From contig CAVSYB010000014.1 of the NCBI GenBank assembly GCA_963732155.1, positions 62,001 through 126,000 of the forward strand: a DNA stretch of 64,000 nt. The letters run 5' to 3'. This document shows positions 12,674-21,894 of the stretch, one piece after another. The position numbers and the translations under genes are program-made. Origin of the DNA: Roseiarcus sp963732155 (GTDB lineage: Bacteria; Pseudomonadota; Alphaproteobacteria; Rhizobiales; Beijerinckiaceae). Positions within the stretch are counted from its first letter, which is position 1, and each line of letters begins with the position of its first letter. The notes under the pieces are model-generated. The model had not been told where the DNA came from, made no database searches, and saw nothing but the letters and a program-made list of their open reading frames with translations.

Positions 12674-13984
12674 CTAGCCCAGGCTCGCCGAAAACAAATC
12701 CCATCGGCCCGGCAGGCCCTTCAGCTCATGCGACCCGCGCTCGGAGAATTTCAGGCCGGCGCCGGCGACGAGATCGGTGACGACCCGGGAAACGAGAACC
12801 TCGCTCGGCGCGCAATGCGCCATGACCCGCGCCGCCGCGTGCACGGCGACGCCGCCGACGTCGCGGCCTCTCAATTCGATTTCCCCGGTATGCAGACCGG
12901 CGCGCAGCGGCAGGCCGATCTGTTTGGCCGCCGCTTCGAACGCCAGCGCGCAGCGCACCGCGCGGCCGGGGCCGTCGAACGTCGCAAGAACGCCGTCTCC
13001 CGTGCTCTTGATGAAATTGCCGCGATGTTTCTCGATGGCCTGTCTGGCGATCCGGTCGTGGCTGTCGAGCAGCCGGCGCCATTGCTGATCGCCCATTTCG
13101 GCGACGCTTCGCGTGGAATCGACGATGTCGGTGAACATCACCGTCGCCAGGATGCGCTCGATGTCAGGTTCGGCGCTGTCGCGCTCGCCGGTGACGAATT
13201 CCTGGATGTCGCCGAGAATCGCCTCGACGTCGCCGACCCACGGCACGTGGTCTCGTCCGGGATATTCGATGGTCCTGGCGCCGGGGATCAACGCGGCGAG
13301 TTCGCGTCCCTTCTCGACGGGAACCAGCGCATCGGTTCGCCGATGAAGGACCAGCGTCGGCACGCGCACGCTCGGCAATATCGAGGTCACGTCGATCATG
13401 CTGTTCAACGCCAGATACGCCTTGTGCGCGCCGGGGCTCGCCGAAAGCCGCTCGAATTTGGCGAACAGATTGACGGCCTCCGGACCGGTCGCCTGGCTGG
13501 GGGCGGCGTCCGCGATCAACGCGCCCGTGCCCCACGCCTTCACGCGCCGGGACAGCGCCTCGGGCGTCAAGAACGCCTTGGCGAAGCCGCCAAAGAGAAT
13601 GAGCTTCGACACCCGCTCGGGATTCGCGGCGGCGAAGAACGCGCTCATCGGAGAGCCCTCGGAAAAGCCGAGAAGCGCCGCGCCCGGCGAACCGATGTCG
13701 TCCATGATCGCGCGGACGTCGTCCACCCGCTGTTCGAGCGAGGCGGCGCCCGCAACCCGGTCCGACAATCCCTGGCCTCGCTTGTCGAAGGTCACGACGC
13801 GCGCAAATGTCGCCAGACGGCGCAGAAACGCCGTGTAGCCCGGCATCTCGTGCAAAAACTCGACATGCGAGACGATCCCGGGCACGAGGATGAGGTCGAC
13901 GGGCCCGTGTCCCATCGTCTGATAGGCGATGTTGACGTCGCCGCTCAACGCGTAGCGCGTATCGGGCAATTCAAAATCGCTCAC
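12674..13984 (-). CDS. Alpha/beta hydrolase-class III adenylate/guanylate cyclase fusion
   Basis: The 436-residue protein joins two modules. Residues 1 to about 265 are an alpha/beta hydrolase with the nucleophile elbow GFSEG, a likely acid in the LHRRTDALVP region and the late His in GRDHVPW. From about 275 onward comes a class III nucleotide cyclase domain with the metal-binding Asp of FTDIVDST and the STGDGVLATF strand. This combination is known from mycobacteria and rhizobia. It would make cAMP (or cGMP), with the hydrolase part perhaps sensing a small ligand. I chose GTG 13984 because AAGGGG lies upstream and family similarity (YALSGDVNIAYQ) starts 11 residues later; the open frame extending further upstream overlaps the divergent MFS gene. 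It looks cytosolic, with no membrane segment. Confidence 0.88.
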   Translation of the reverse strand: MSDFELPDTRYALSGDVNIAYQTMGHGPVDLILVPGIVSHVEFLHEMPGYTAFLRRLATFARVVTFDKRGQGLSDRVAGAASLEQRVDDVRAIMDDIGSPGAALLGFSEGSPMSAFFAAANPERVSKLILFGGFAKAFLTPEALSRRVKAWGTGALIADAAPSQATGPEAVNLFAKFERLSASPGAHKAYLALNSMIDVTSILPSVRVPTLVLHRRTDALVPVEKGRELAALIPGARTIEYPGRDHVPWVGDVEAILGDIQEFVTGERDSAEPDIERILATVMFTDIVDSTRSVAEMGDQQWRRLLDSHDRIARQAIEKHRGNFIKSTGDGVLATFDGPGRAVRCALAFEAAAKQIGLPLRAGLHTGEIELRGRDVGGVAVHAAARVMAHCAPSEVLVSRVVTDLVAGAGLKFSERGSHELKGLPGRWDLFSASLG

Positions 13985-14172
13985 GGGTCCGCGCCCCTTC
14001 CCAAGCTGCGCGTCGGTTTGCTTTCTGGATCGGCCGTGGAGTGTGCAAGAAATAGCGATCGGTGTCGAACTCGATGGCGAGCCATCCTCTGGACGAGCGC
14101 CAACGGCTCCTTCGCCGGGACGGCGAACGCGATCCCCGACCGCCCCGGGGCGCTTGGGGAAGGAGAACAGGC

Positions 14173-15387
14173 ATGAGCCATTCGAACTATCGCTGGGTGA
14201 TCGTCGCAGCCGGCGGCTTGCTCGGCTGCGTGGCGATCGGCGCCATGTTTTCGCTGCCCGTGTTTCTTTTGCCGATCTCGCGGGACACCGGCTGGTCGGT
14301 CGCCGGCGTGTCCAGCGCCATGACGATCGGCTTTGTCGCGATGGCGTTGGGAAGCATCGCCTGGGGCGCCCTGGCGGACCGCATCGGAGCGCGCGCGGTG
14401 GTGCTGATAGGATCGCTGGCCCTGGCCGCAAGCCTCGCTCTGGCGAGCCGGGCGACGTCGCTCGTTCAGTTCCAGCTGGTCTTCGGACTGGCCGTCGGCG
14501 GCGCCGCCGCCGCCATCCTCGCCCCGATGATGGCCTGCGTGACCGGCTGGTTCGACACCCATCGCAGCCTTGCGGTCTCGCTTGTTTCCGCCGGCATGGG
14601 AATGGCCCCGATGACCATGTCGCCGCTGGCCGCATGGCTCGTATCGGCTCACGATTGGCGAACATCCCTCCAGCTCATCGCCGGTCTGGCGGCCATCGTG
14701 ATGATCCCGACCGCCATGCTGGTCCGCCGCCCGCCCGCTCTGGCCGGCGCCGGCGCCGAGGCCGCCGGCGAAGGCGGGCGGCAATCGGCGATGACCCTCG
14801 CGCAGGCCGTGCGATCGCCGCAGTTCATCATCCTGCTGCTGACCAATTTCTTTTGTTGCGCCACCCATTCGGGCCCGATTTTCCATACGGTGAGCTACGC
14901 CGTGAGCTGCGGCATCCCGATCGTCGCCGCCGTCTCGATCTACAGCGTGGAGGGGCTCGCCGGCATGGGCGGCCGCATCGCCTTCGGCATTCTCGGCGAC
15001 CGGCTTGGAGCCAAGCGCGTGCTCGTATCAGGGCTCCTGCTCCAGGCGTTCGGCGCCCTTGCCTATGTCTTCGCGCGGGAGCTCGTCGCGTTCTACGCCG
15101 CGGCGGCGCTGTTCGGGTTCATCTACGCCGGAATCATGCCGCTTTACGCCGTCATCGCGCGCGAGAATTTCCCGCTGCGGATGATGGGAACCGTCATCGG
15201 CGGGACCGCCATGGCGGGGAGCCTCGGCATGGCGACCGGTCCGCTGGCCGGGGGCCTGATCTTCGACGCTTTCGCCGGCTACGGCTGGCTCTATGTCGGC
15301 TCCTGGGGCATTGGCGTCGGCGCTTTCCTGATCGCATTGACCTTCAGCCCCTTCCCCAGGGATCAACCGGAAGCCGCGCCGGCTTGA
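14173..15387 (+). CDS. MFS transporter
   Basis: This protein of about 404 residues has 12 predicted hydrophobic segments. The MFS signature after helix 2 is present (GALADRIGARAVV), with its counterpart GILGDRLGAKRVLV in the second half. It resembles the oxalate/formate or monocarboxylate (OFA/MCT) type of carrier, where the N-terminal RWVIVAAGGLL-type start is common, but the substrate is not identifiable. ATG 14173 has AAGGAGAA eight bases upstream and opens directly into helix 1; the frame's earlier starts (from 14062) add only a charged leader. It is divergent from the cyclase fusion gene, and the 188-base gap should hold both promoters. Confidence 0.85.
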   Translation: MSHSNYRWVIVAAGGLLGCVAIGAMFSLPVFLLPISRDTGWSVAGVSSAMTIGFVAMALGSIAWGALADRIGARAVVLIGSLALAASLALASRATSLVQFQLVFGLAVGGAAAAILAPMMACVTGWFDTHRSLAVSLVSAGMGMAPMTMSPLAAWLVSAHDWRTSLQLIAGLAAIVMIPTAMLVRRPPALAGAGAEAAGEGGRQSAMTLAQAVRSPQFIILLLTNFFCCATHSGPIFHTVSYAVSCGIPIVAAVSIYSVEGLAGMGGRIAFGILGDRLGAKRVLVSGLLLQAFGALAYVFARELVAFYAAAALFGFIYAGIMPLYAVIARENFPLRMMGTVIGGTAMAGSLGMATGPLAGGLIFDAFAGYGWLYVGSWGIGVGAFLIALTFSPFPRDQPEAAPA

Positions 15388-15401
15388 TCGCGCGCGGCCG
15401 G

Positions 15402-15545
15402 GGCGATGAACGGCGGCTCTTTGTCTGTCCGCTGATCGTCGGCGAAGGGAAGGCGCTGTTCGGGCCGGGGCGGCCTCGAGGCGGGCTCAGGCTGGGCGAG
15501 GTTCAGCCGCTTCCGGACGGGCGCGCGCTTGATTTACGCAATCGG
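15402..15545 (+). pseudogene. Remnant of a RibD_C/dihydrofolate-reductase-like protein C-terminus
   Basis: The plus frame here reads RLFVCPLIVGEGKALFG followed by GLRLGEVQPLPDG. This is the familiar end of RibD C-terminal-domain reductases (a VxPxxLGxGxxLF strand, then LRLxExxxxxDGxxLL). There is no start or upstream domain: the MFS stop lies 15 bases before it. The frame runs on past the domain end into the opposite-strand kup gene. I read it as a decayed gene fragment filling the MFS-kup gap. Confidence 0.55.
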
Positions 15546-15579
15546 CTGACGGAGCCGGATGCCTCGGCGAACGCCGCGC

Positions 15580-17496
15580 TCACACCTTCATCTGCGCGCC
15601 GAGCTCGACGACGCGGTCGGACGGGATCTGGAAGAAGTCGGGGGCGCTCGCCGCCTGCTTGGTCATCGCGATGAACAGATGGTCCTGCCATTTCGGCATG
15701 CCCGAGCTCGGCGAAGGCCGGAGCGTGCGGCGGCCGACGAAGAACGACGTCGTCATGATGTCGAACTTCAGCCCCGCCTTGCGCATCACCGCGAGCGCGG
15801 CGGGAATGCGCGGCGATTCCATATAGCCGTAATGCAGCGTCACCTGCAGGAAATCGGGCGACAGCGTGACGACCTCGAAGCGCGCGCGCGCGGCGACGCG
15901 CGGCGAGGTCTCGGTGCGCACGCACATCATCACCACCCGCTCGTGCAGCACCTTGTTGTGCTTGAGATTGTGCATGAACGAAGAAGGCGCGGAGTTCGGA
16001 TCGTTGGTCAGGAAGATCGCCGTTCCCGGCACCCGCACCGGCTTCGACTTGGCGAGCATCTTGACGAGCTCGACCATCGGGATCGAGTCGCGATGGGTCT
16101 TGGCGTTGAGAATCGCGCTGCCGCGCGTCCAGGTCCACATCAAGACGAACATCGTGACGCCGAGCAGCAGCGGCACCCAGCCGCCTTCGAACACCTTGAA
16201 CAGATTGGCGACGAAGAAGGAAACGTCGATCGACAGGAACAGGCAGACCAGCGCCAGGGCGCTCCACAGCGACCAGCGCCACAGCCGCCAGACGACGAAG
16301 AAGGCGAGCGCCGTGGTCGCCACCATCGTGCCGGAGACCGCCACGCCATAGGCGTTGGCGAGGGCGCTCGACGAGCGGAACGTCAGCACCAGCGCCAGAA
16401 CGCCGAACAGCAGGACGCGGTTGACCCGCGGGATGAACAACTGGCCCTCCAGCGTCTCGGAGGTGTGGACGATTTCGAGGCGCGGCAGCAGGCCGAGCTG
16501 GATCGCCTGGCGGGCCAGCGAAAAGGCGCCGGTGATCACCGCCTGGCTGGCGATCACCGTGGCGACGGTCGAAAGAAGGATCAGCGGCATCAGCGCCCAG
16601 GCCGGGGCGAGGTGATAGTAGGGATTCTCGACCGCCCGCGCGTCGGCGATGATATGCGCGCCCTGGCCGAGGTAGTTGAGGATCAGCGCCGGCAAAACCA
16701 GGCCGATCCAGGCGGTCTGGATCGGCGCGCGGCCGAAATGGCCCATGTCGGCGTAAAGCGCCTCGCCGCCGGTGACCGCCAGGAACACGCTGCCGAGGAC
16801 GACGAAGCCGATCGCGCCATGGCCGTGCAGGAAGGCGAGGCCGCGGATCGGGCTCAGCGCGCGCAGCACGTCCCAGGCCTCGGCGATATGGGTCGCGCCG
16901 AGCGCGGCGATGCACAGGAAGAACACGGTCATCACCGGACCGAACAGCGCGGAAATGCCCGCCGTGCCGCGGCTCTGGGCGAGGAACAGCAGGATCAGGA
17001 TGACGATGGTCGCCGGCAGGATGAACGGGGCGAGGCTGGGCGAAAGCTGATTGAGCCCCTCCACCGCCGAGAGCACGGAAATCGCCGGCGTGATGATCGC
17101 GTCGCCGGAAAACAGCGCCGAGCCGGCGACGCCGAGAAAGAAAATCAGCAGCGTGCGCTTGCCGAGCGCGATTTGCCCCAGGGCCATCAGCGAAAGGATG
17201 CCGCCCTCGCCCTTGTTGTCGGCCTGCATCAGGAACAGGACGTATTTGCCGGTGACGGTGACGATCAGCGCCCAGACGATCAGCGAAACCACGCCGACGA
17301 TCTGGTCGGGGCGAAGCGGGCCGTCGCCGACATGCGACAGGCAGGCCTGCAAGGCGTAGAGCGGGCTGGTGCCGATATCGCCGAACACCACCCCGACCGA
17401 GCCCAGCGCGAGCAGCCAGAAATTGCCCGGGCGATGGGCCGCGGCGGTTTCATGGCCGTTGGCCGCGGGCGCGACAACGCCAGGCGCTTCTTGCAT
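15580..17496 (-). CDS. kup: Kup-type potassium uptake protein
   Basis: This 638-residue member of the KUP/HAK/KT family mediates low-affinity K+ uptake with protons at the inner membrane. The N-terminal signature GVVFGDIGTSPLYAL is complete, followed by about 12 hydrophobic helices including GGILSLMAL and GSALFSGDAIITPAISVLSA. A cytosolic C-terminal domain from about residue 450 contains IFLTNDPNSAPSSF. The length is typical. ATG 17496 is the first in-frame start and is followed by a short hydrophilic leader, as usual for the family. It is divergent from hrpB, separated by about 156 bases. Confidence 0.95.
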   Translation of the reverse strand: MQEAPGVVAPAANGHETAAAHRPGNFWLLALGSVGVVFGDIGTSPLYALQACLSHVGDGPLRPDQIVGVVSLIVWALIVTVTGKYVLFLMQADNKGEGGILSLMALGQIALGKRTLLIFFLGVAGSALFSGDAIITPAISVLSAVEGLNQLSPSLAPFILPATIVILILLFLAQSRGTAGISALFGPVMTVFFLCIAALGATHIAEAWDVLRALSPIRGLAFLHGHGAIGFVVLGSVFLAVTGGEALYADMGHFGRAPIQTAWIGLVLPALILNYLGQGAHIIADARAVENPYYHLAPAWALMPLILLSTVATVIASQAVITGAFSLARQAIQLGLLPRLEIVHTSETLEGQLFIPRVNRVLLFGVLALVLTFRSSSALANAYGVAVSGTMVATTALAFFVVWRLWRWSLWSALALVCLFLSIDVSFFVANLFKVFEGGWVPLLLGVTMFVLMWTWTRGSAILNAKTHRDSIPMVELVKMLAKSKPVRVPGTAIFLTNDPNSAPSSFMHNLKHNKVLHERVVMMCVRTETSPRVAARARFEVVTLSPDFLQVTLHYGYMESPRIPAALAVMRKAGLKFDIMTTSFFVGRRTLRPSPSSGMPKWQDHLFIAMTKQAASAPDFFQIPSDRVVELGAQMKV

Positions 17497-17652
17497 TACG
17501 CGCGATCTCTAAAAATCGGCCGATCGTGGGAGGGCGATCGGCTCGCAAGGGCGGCTCTATACAGCCTCGCCGCCGGCGCTGGAAGGGGGGCCGCGCGCCC
17601 GTCCCCCGCACCCGCCTTGCCGGCGGCGCCCGTTCCTGCGAGGAAGCGCGCG

Positions 17653-20118
17653 ATGCCGCACGATTTTCTGCCGATCGACGCCGTTCTGCCGCGGCTTGGC
17701 GCGGAACTGGCGCATCACAGCCGCGCCGTTCTGGTCGCCCCGCCGGGCGCCGGCAAGACCACGCGGGCGCCGATCTTCCTGCTGGGCGAGCCGTTTGCGC
17801 GGGGCAAGCGCATCCTGCTGCTGGAGCCGCGGCGGCTGGCGGCGCGCGCCGCGGCGGCGCGCATGGCGGCGACGCTCGGCGAGCGGGTCGGCCAGACCAT
17901 CGGCCTGCGCGTTCGCATGCAGGCCGAGATCTCGGCGAGCACCCGCCTCGAGGTCGTCACCGAAGGCGTGTTCACCCGGATGATCCTCGACGATCCGGCG
18001 CTGACGGGGGTCGCCGCGGTGCTATTCGACGAGTTCCACGAGCGCTCGCTCGACGCCGATCTCGGCCTCGCGCTGGCGCTCGACGCGCAAGGGGCGCTGC
18101 GCGACGACCTGCGGCTGCTGGCGATGTCGGCGACGCTCGACGGGGCGCGCGTCGCGCGCCTGATGGGCGACGCGCCGCTGGTCGTCAGCGAGGGCCGCGC
18201 CTTTCCCGTCGAGACGCGCTATGTCGGGCGCGACCCGCGCGCGCGCATCGAGGACGAGGTTGCGAGGGTCGCGCTCGACGCCCTGGCCGCCGAGCGCGGT
18301 TCGATCCTGGTGTTTCTGCCGGGCCAAAGCGAGATCATGCGAACGGCGGCGTTGCTCGAAGCGCGCGTCCGGGACGCCAGCGTCGACATCGCGCCGCTCT
18401 ATGGCGCGATGGACCGCGCGGCGCAGGACAAGGCGGTGCTGCCCGCCCCCGCCGGACGGCGCAAGGTGACGCTCGCCACTTCGATCGCCGAGACCTCGCT
18501 GACCATCGAGGGCGTGCGCGTCGTCGTCGACAGCGGGCTGTCGCGCGTCCCGCGCTTCGAGCCCGACATCGGCGTGACGCGGCTGGAGACCCAGCGGGTG
18601 TCGCGGGCCGGCGCGGACCAGCGCCGCGGCCGCGCCGGACGCACCGAACCCGGCGTCTGCTACCGGCTGTGGGAGGCGGCGGCCGACGGCGCGCTGGCGC
18701 CTTACGCCAGGCCGGAAATCCTGTCGGCCGATCTCTCCGGATTCCTGCTCGATCTGGCCGCCTGGGGCGTCGCCGACCCGTCCAAACTCGCCTTCCTCGA
18801 TCCGCCGCCCGCGCCGGCGCTCGCCGAAGCGCGCGCCTTGCTGACGGCGATCGGCGCGCTCGACAGGGCGGGGCGCATCACCGAGGAGGGAAAGGCGATC
18901 GCCGCTCTTCCGCTGCCGCCGAGGCTCGCCCGCATGGTCGTCGACGCCGCGCGGCAAGGCCATGGCGATCTTGCGGGCCGCATCGCCGTCCTTTTGACCG
19001 AACGCGGCCTCGGCGGCGACGGCGTCGATCTGGCCGGCCGCCTGGAGCGCTTTGCGCAGGACCGCTCGGCGCGCGCCGAGGAGGCGCGGCGGCTCGCCGC
19101 CAGGCTCGCGCGACGGGCGCGGGCGGCGGGGACAAACGCGCCGGGCGGCGCGGGCGAGGCGGGGGCGCTGCTCGCCTTCGCCTTTCCCGAGCGCATCGCC
19201 AAGGCGCGCGGCAAGCGCGGCGAGTTTCTGATGGCCAACGGGCGCGCCGCGGCGCTGGCGCCCGAGGATTCGCTGAGCGGCGCGACCTTTCTGGCGGTCG
19301 GCGAAATCGTCGGCCGCGCCGCCGCCGCGCGCATCCTGCTCGCCGCTCCGCTATCGGCGGAGGCGGTCGAGGCCGTCGCCGGCGGCGCGATCGAAACGGT
19401 CGACGAGCTGTTCTTCGATCGCGCCTCGGCGTCGCTGCGCGCGCGGCGAAAGCGCCGGCTCGGCGCGCTGACGCTCGCCGAGCAGAACCTGCCGGCGCCG
19501 CGCGACGAGGCGAGCGCCGCGGCGCTCGCCGCCGGCCTTATCGGCCTCGGAATCGCCCGGCTGCCATGGACCAATGCCTTGAGACAATGGCGCGACCGGG
19601 TGCTGTTCCTGCGCCGGTCGGGCGATGCGGCTTGGCCCGACCTCGGCGACGAGGCGCTGGCGGCCGACACGCACTGGCTGGCGCCGTTCCTGCTCGGCAA
19701 GACGGGTCTGGCCGAACTTTCCGAAGACGACCTCGCCGGCGCGCTGCACGCGCGCCTCCCCCACGGGCTGGCGCGGCGTCTTGAAATCGAGGCGCCGACG
19801 CATTTCATCGCGCCGACCGGCTCGGCCGTCGCGGTGGACTACGCGGCCGAAGGCGGCCCCGCCGTCGCGGTCAGGGTGCAGGAGCTGTTCGGCCTCGCCG
19901 CGCATCCCGCGCTGGCGGGCGGACGCGTTCCGCTGACGCTTCACCTGTTGTCGCCAGCCCACCGTCCCTTGCAGATCACCCGCGACCTGCCGGGCTTCTG
20001 GCGCGGCTCGTGGGCGTCCGTCAAAGCCGAAATGCGCGGCCGCTATCCCCGCCACCCCTGGCCGGACGATCCGGCGGCCGCCGCGCCGACGAGGCGGGCC
20101 AAGCCGAGGGCTGGATGA
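17653..20118 (+). CDS. hrpB: ATP-dependent RNA helicase HrpB
   Basis: This DEAH/RHA-type helicase of 821 residues has its Walker A at about 31-36 (PGAGKT) and the DEFH box at about 126-129. SAT (MSATLDG) and the helicase C region with ATSIAETSLTIEGV and QRRGRAGRTEPGVCYRLW follow. The helicase-associated domain and the HrpB-specific C-terminus (DLPGFWRGSWASVKAEMRGR) are intact. The C-terminal DLPxFWxxsYxxVrkemrgrYPkHpWP region is diagnostic of HrpB. ATG 17653 has AGGAAG upstream. The open frame further upstream (from 15559) is antisense to kup and is not coding. Its cellular role in alphaproteobacteria is not well defined. Confidence 0.95.
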   Translation: MPHDFLPIDAVLPRLGAELAHHSRAVLVAPPGAGKTTRAPIFLLGEPFARGKRILLLEPRRLAARAAAARMAATLGERVGQTIGLRVRMQAEISASTRLEVVTEGVFTRMILDDPALTGVAAVLFDEFHERSLDADLGLALALDAQGALRDDLRLLAMSATLDGARVARLMGDAPLVVSEGRAFPVETRYVGRDPRARIEDEVARVALDALAAERGSILVFLPGQSEIMRTAALLEARVRDASVDIAPLYGAMDRAAQDKAVLPAPAGRRKVTLATSIAETSLTIEGVRVVVDSGLSRVPRFEPDIGVTRLETQRVSRAGADQRRGRAGRTEPGVCYRLWEAAADGALAPYARPEILSADLSGFLLDLAAWGVADPSKLAFLDPPPAPALAEARALLTAIGALDRAGRITEEGKAIAALPLPPRLARMVVDAARQGHGDLAGRIAVLLTERGLGGDGVDLAGRLERFAQDRSARAEEARRLAARLARRARAAGTNAPGGAGEAGALLAFAFPERIAKARGKRGEFLMANGRAAALAPEDSLSGATFLAVGEIVGRAAAARILLAAPLSAEAVEAVAGGAIETVDELFFDRASASLRARRKRRLGALTLAEQNLPAPRDEASAAALAAGLIGLGIARLPWTNALRQWRDRVLFLRRSGDAAWPDLGDEALAADTHWLAPFLLGKTGLAELSEDDLAGALHARLPHGLARRLEIEAPTHFIAPTGSAVAVDYAAEGGPAVAVRVQELFGLAAHPALAGGRVPLTLHLLSPAHRPLQITRDLPGFWRGSWASVKAEMRGRYPRHPWPDDPAAAAPTRRAKPRAG

Positions 20119-20167
20119 CCCGCGGGCGACGGAAGCGCCCGCCGCACGCCGCCGGCGGCGCAAACCC

Positions 20168-20890
20168 CTATCGCGGCTCCGCGGCGCCGGCGAAGCGCTC
20201 GACCGCGAAGGCGGCGGCGCGCGACAGGTGCGCGCGCATCGCGGCGTCGGCCGCTCGCGGATCGCGATCGAGGATCGCCCGGGCGATCAGGCGGTGCTCG
20301 GCGACCGACTGGGCGAGCACGTCGGCGGTGAGCGCGTCGCCGACCTGCGCCATGATCAGCGGCAGTCGCAACTGGCGGCAGAGTTCGCTGAGCTGAACGT
20401 TGCCGGCCAGGCGCATGATGGAGGCGTGGAAGCGCTGGTTCTCGTCCATATAGGTCGAGGAATGGCGCCGGACGTCCTTGAAAATCCCGGCGATCTCCGC
20501 CGCGAAACGCTCGCGCCGCGCCAATTCCGACGCCAGCGCGGCGAGCCGGGCGGCGAGCGCCTCGAGTTCGCAGCGGATTTGAAACAGGTCCTGCATTTCG
20601 CGCAGCGACAGGCGCCGCACCAGCGCGCCGCGATGCGGCTCGAGCTCGATCAGCCCCTCGGCGGCGAGCCGCCGGAATGCTTCGCGCACCGGCCCGCGGC
20701 TCACCCCGAAACGATCGGTCAGCTCTTTTTCGACCAGCCGCTGCCCCGGCACGAACCGGCGCCCGAGGACGTCGTCCCTCAGCCGTTCGACGACATGGGC
20801 GACCGTCGCGCCATGCACCCGCGCGGCGGCGCGCTCGCGCGCGCCCCCGCCCCGCGCAGGCGCGTCGTCCTGGTCGCCGGTCTGTTCCAT
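20168..20890 (-). CDS. GntR-family regulator (FadR/FCD subfamily)
   Basis: The 240-residue protein has an N-terminal winged helix (VAHVVERLRDDVLGRRFVPGQRL, then LTDRFGVSRGPVREAFRRLAAEGL) and a C-terminal all-helical FCD effector domain. Metal-ligand-like residues occur in DENQRFHASI and VAEHRLIARAI. I used ATG 20890 (MEQTGDQ); an upstream in-frame ATG at 20959 would overlap the palindrome at 20958-20974 and is unlikely. It is divergent from the citrate-synthase-like/PaaK-like/VOC operon and probably represses it until a carboxylate ligand binds. The effector is unknown. Confidence 0.9.
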   Translation of the reverse strand: MEQTGDQDDAPARGGGARERAAARVHGATVAHVVERLRDDVLGRRFVPGQRLVEKELTDRFGVSRGPVREAFRRLAAEGLIELEPHRGALVRRLSLREMQDLFQIRCELEALAARLAALASELARRERFAAEIAGIFKDVRRHSSTYMDENQRFHASIMRLAGNVQLSELCRQLRLPLIMAQVGDALTADVLAQSVAEHRLIARAILDRDPRAADAAMRAHLSRAAAFAVERFAGAAEPR

Positions 20891-20957
20891 GGATGCCCGC
20901 CAGTATACCGAAAGCGTAAAATAATGCCCCCGGCGCTTGACATGCAACAGCCGACTC

Positions 20958-20974
20958 ATATTGTCCTACAATAT
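20958..20974. promoter_or_regulatory. Palindromic GntR operator candidate
   Basis: ATATTGT-CCT-ACAATAT is a perfect 7+3+7 palindrome in the 185-base gap between the divergent gntR gene and the downstream operon. TTGT-N3-ACAA is the kind of core bound by FadR/VanR-type GntR regulators, so autoregulation plus operon control is likely. The assignment rests on position and symmetry. Confidence 0.6.
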
Positions 20975-21075
20975 TGATCGAATGCGAAGATTCGGCCGGA
21001 TCGACGGCGCCTCGGGGGCCGATTGAGGTTCGGCGCGGCGGGTCGCCCGCCGATGGCCGGCCAGGAGAACAAGCG

Positions 21076-21894
21076 GTGCTGATTGGAAAACGCGGCGCGG
21101 CCACGACGGCGCTGTCGACGGCCGCGGCCGACCATATCGAGATTCGCGGCCGCGACCTGACCGGCGACCTCATGGGCTCGACGAGCTTCACCGCGTTCTT
21201 CTTCTTCCTGACGACCGGACGGATGCCGACCGAGGCCCAGCGATTCTTCCTCGATGTCGCGCTGATCGCCATCGCCGAGCACGGCTTGACGCCGACGGTG
21301 CAGGCGGCGCGGATGACCTACGCGGCCGATCCCGCCGCGCTGCAAGGGGCGGTCGCGGCGGGCATTCTGGGTTGCGGCACGGTGGTGCTCGGCACGGCGG
21401 GCCTCTGCCGCAAGCTGCTCGCCGACGCGCTGAAGCGCATCGGCGAGGGGGTTTCGCCCGACGCCGCCGCCGCGGAGATCGCCGCCGCCTATCGGAAGGA
21501 CGGGCGGCCGATGCCCGGCTACGGCCATCCCCTGCACCGGCCGCTCGATCCGCGCGCCGAGCGGATCATCGCGCTCGCCGTCGAGCGCGGGGTCGCCGGA
21601 CGCGCCATCGACTTCGCCCGCCGCCTGACCGGCGCGGCGGCGCAGACGTGGAACAAGCCGTTGCCGATGAACGTCTCGATGGCGATCGCAGCGGCGATGC
21701 TCGACCTCGACGTTCCCGACGCGGTGATCGCCGGCATTCCGATTCTGGCCCGCACGGCCGGCCTCATCGCCCATCTCGCCGAGGAGGCGCAGACGCCGAT
21801 CGGCTTCTTGATGGCCTCGGAGGGCGAGGCGGCGATCCGTTATGTCGGCGCCGACGGCCGCGGCGAAGAATCCGGGGCCGGGAGCGCGCGATGA
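21076..21894 (+). CDS. Short citrate synthase/citryl-CoA lyase-like protein
   Basis: This protein of about 272 residues belongs to the short citrate-synthase superfamily group that includes citryl-CoA lyases. The second catalytic His region is present (MPGYGHPLHRP, followed by DPRAERI). The segment that normally carries the first His (HHGGA in citryl-CoA lyases) reads GCGTVVLGTAG, so that His is missing, and the usual late Asp/Arg region is weak (RTAGLIAHLAEE). The activity may therefore differ from citrate cleavage or synthesis. GTG 21076 with AGGAGA upstream was chosen. The stop overlaps the next ATG by four bases, so it is translationally coupled to the CoA ligase, which could supply its acyl-CoA. 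Confidence 0.75.
   Translation: MLIGKRGAATTALSTAAADHIEIRGRDLTGDLMGSTSFTAFFFFLTTGRMPTEAQRFFLDVALIAIAEHGLTPTVQAARMTYAADPAALQGAVAAGILGCGTVVLGTAGLCRKLLADALKRIGEGVSPDAAAAEIAAAYRKDGRPMPGYGHPLHRPLDPRAERIIALAVERGVAGRAIDFARRLTGAAAQTWNKPLPMNVSMAIAAAMLDLDVPDAVIAGIPILARTAGLIAHLAEEAQTPIGFLMASEGEAAIRYVGADGRGEESGAGSAR

Noticed and set aside
15559..17652. Upstream extension of hrpB by about 700 codons
   Set aside because: The extension is antisense to kup; a good ribosome-binding site and the family start both support ATG 17653.
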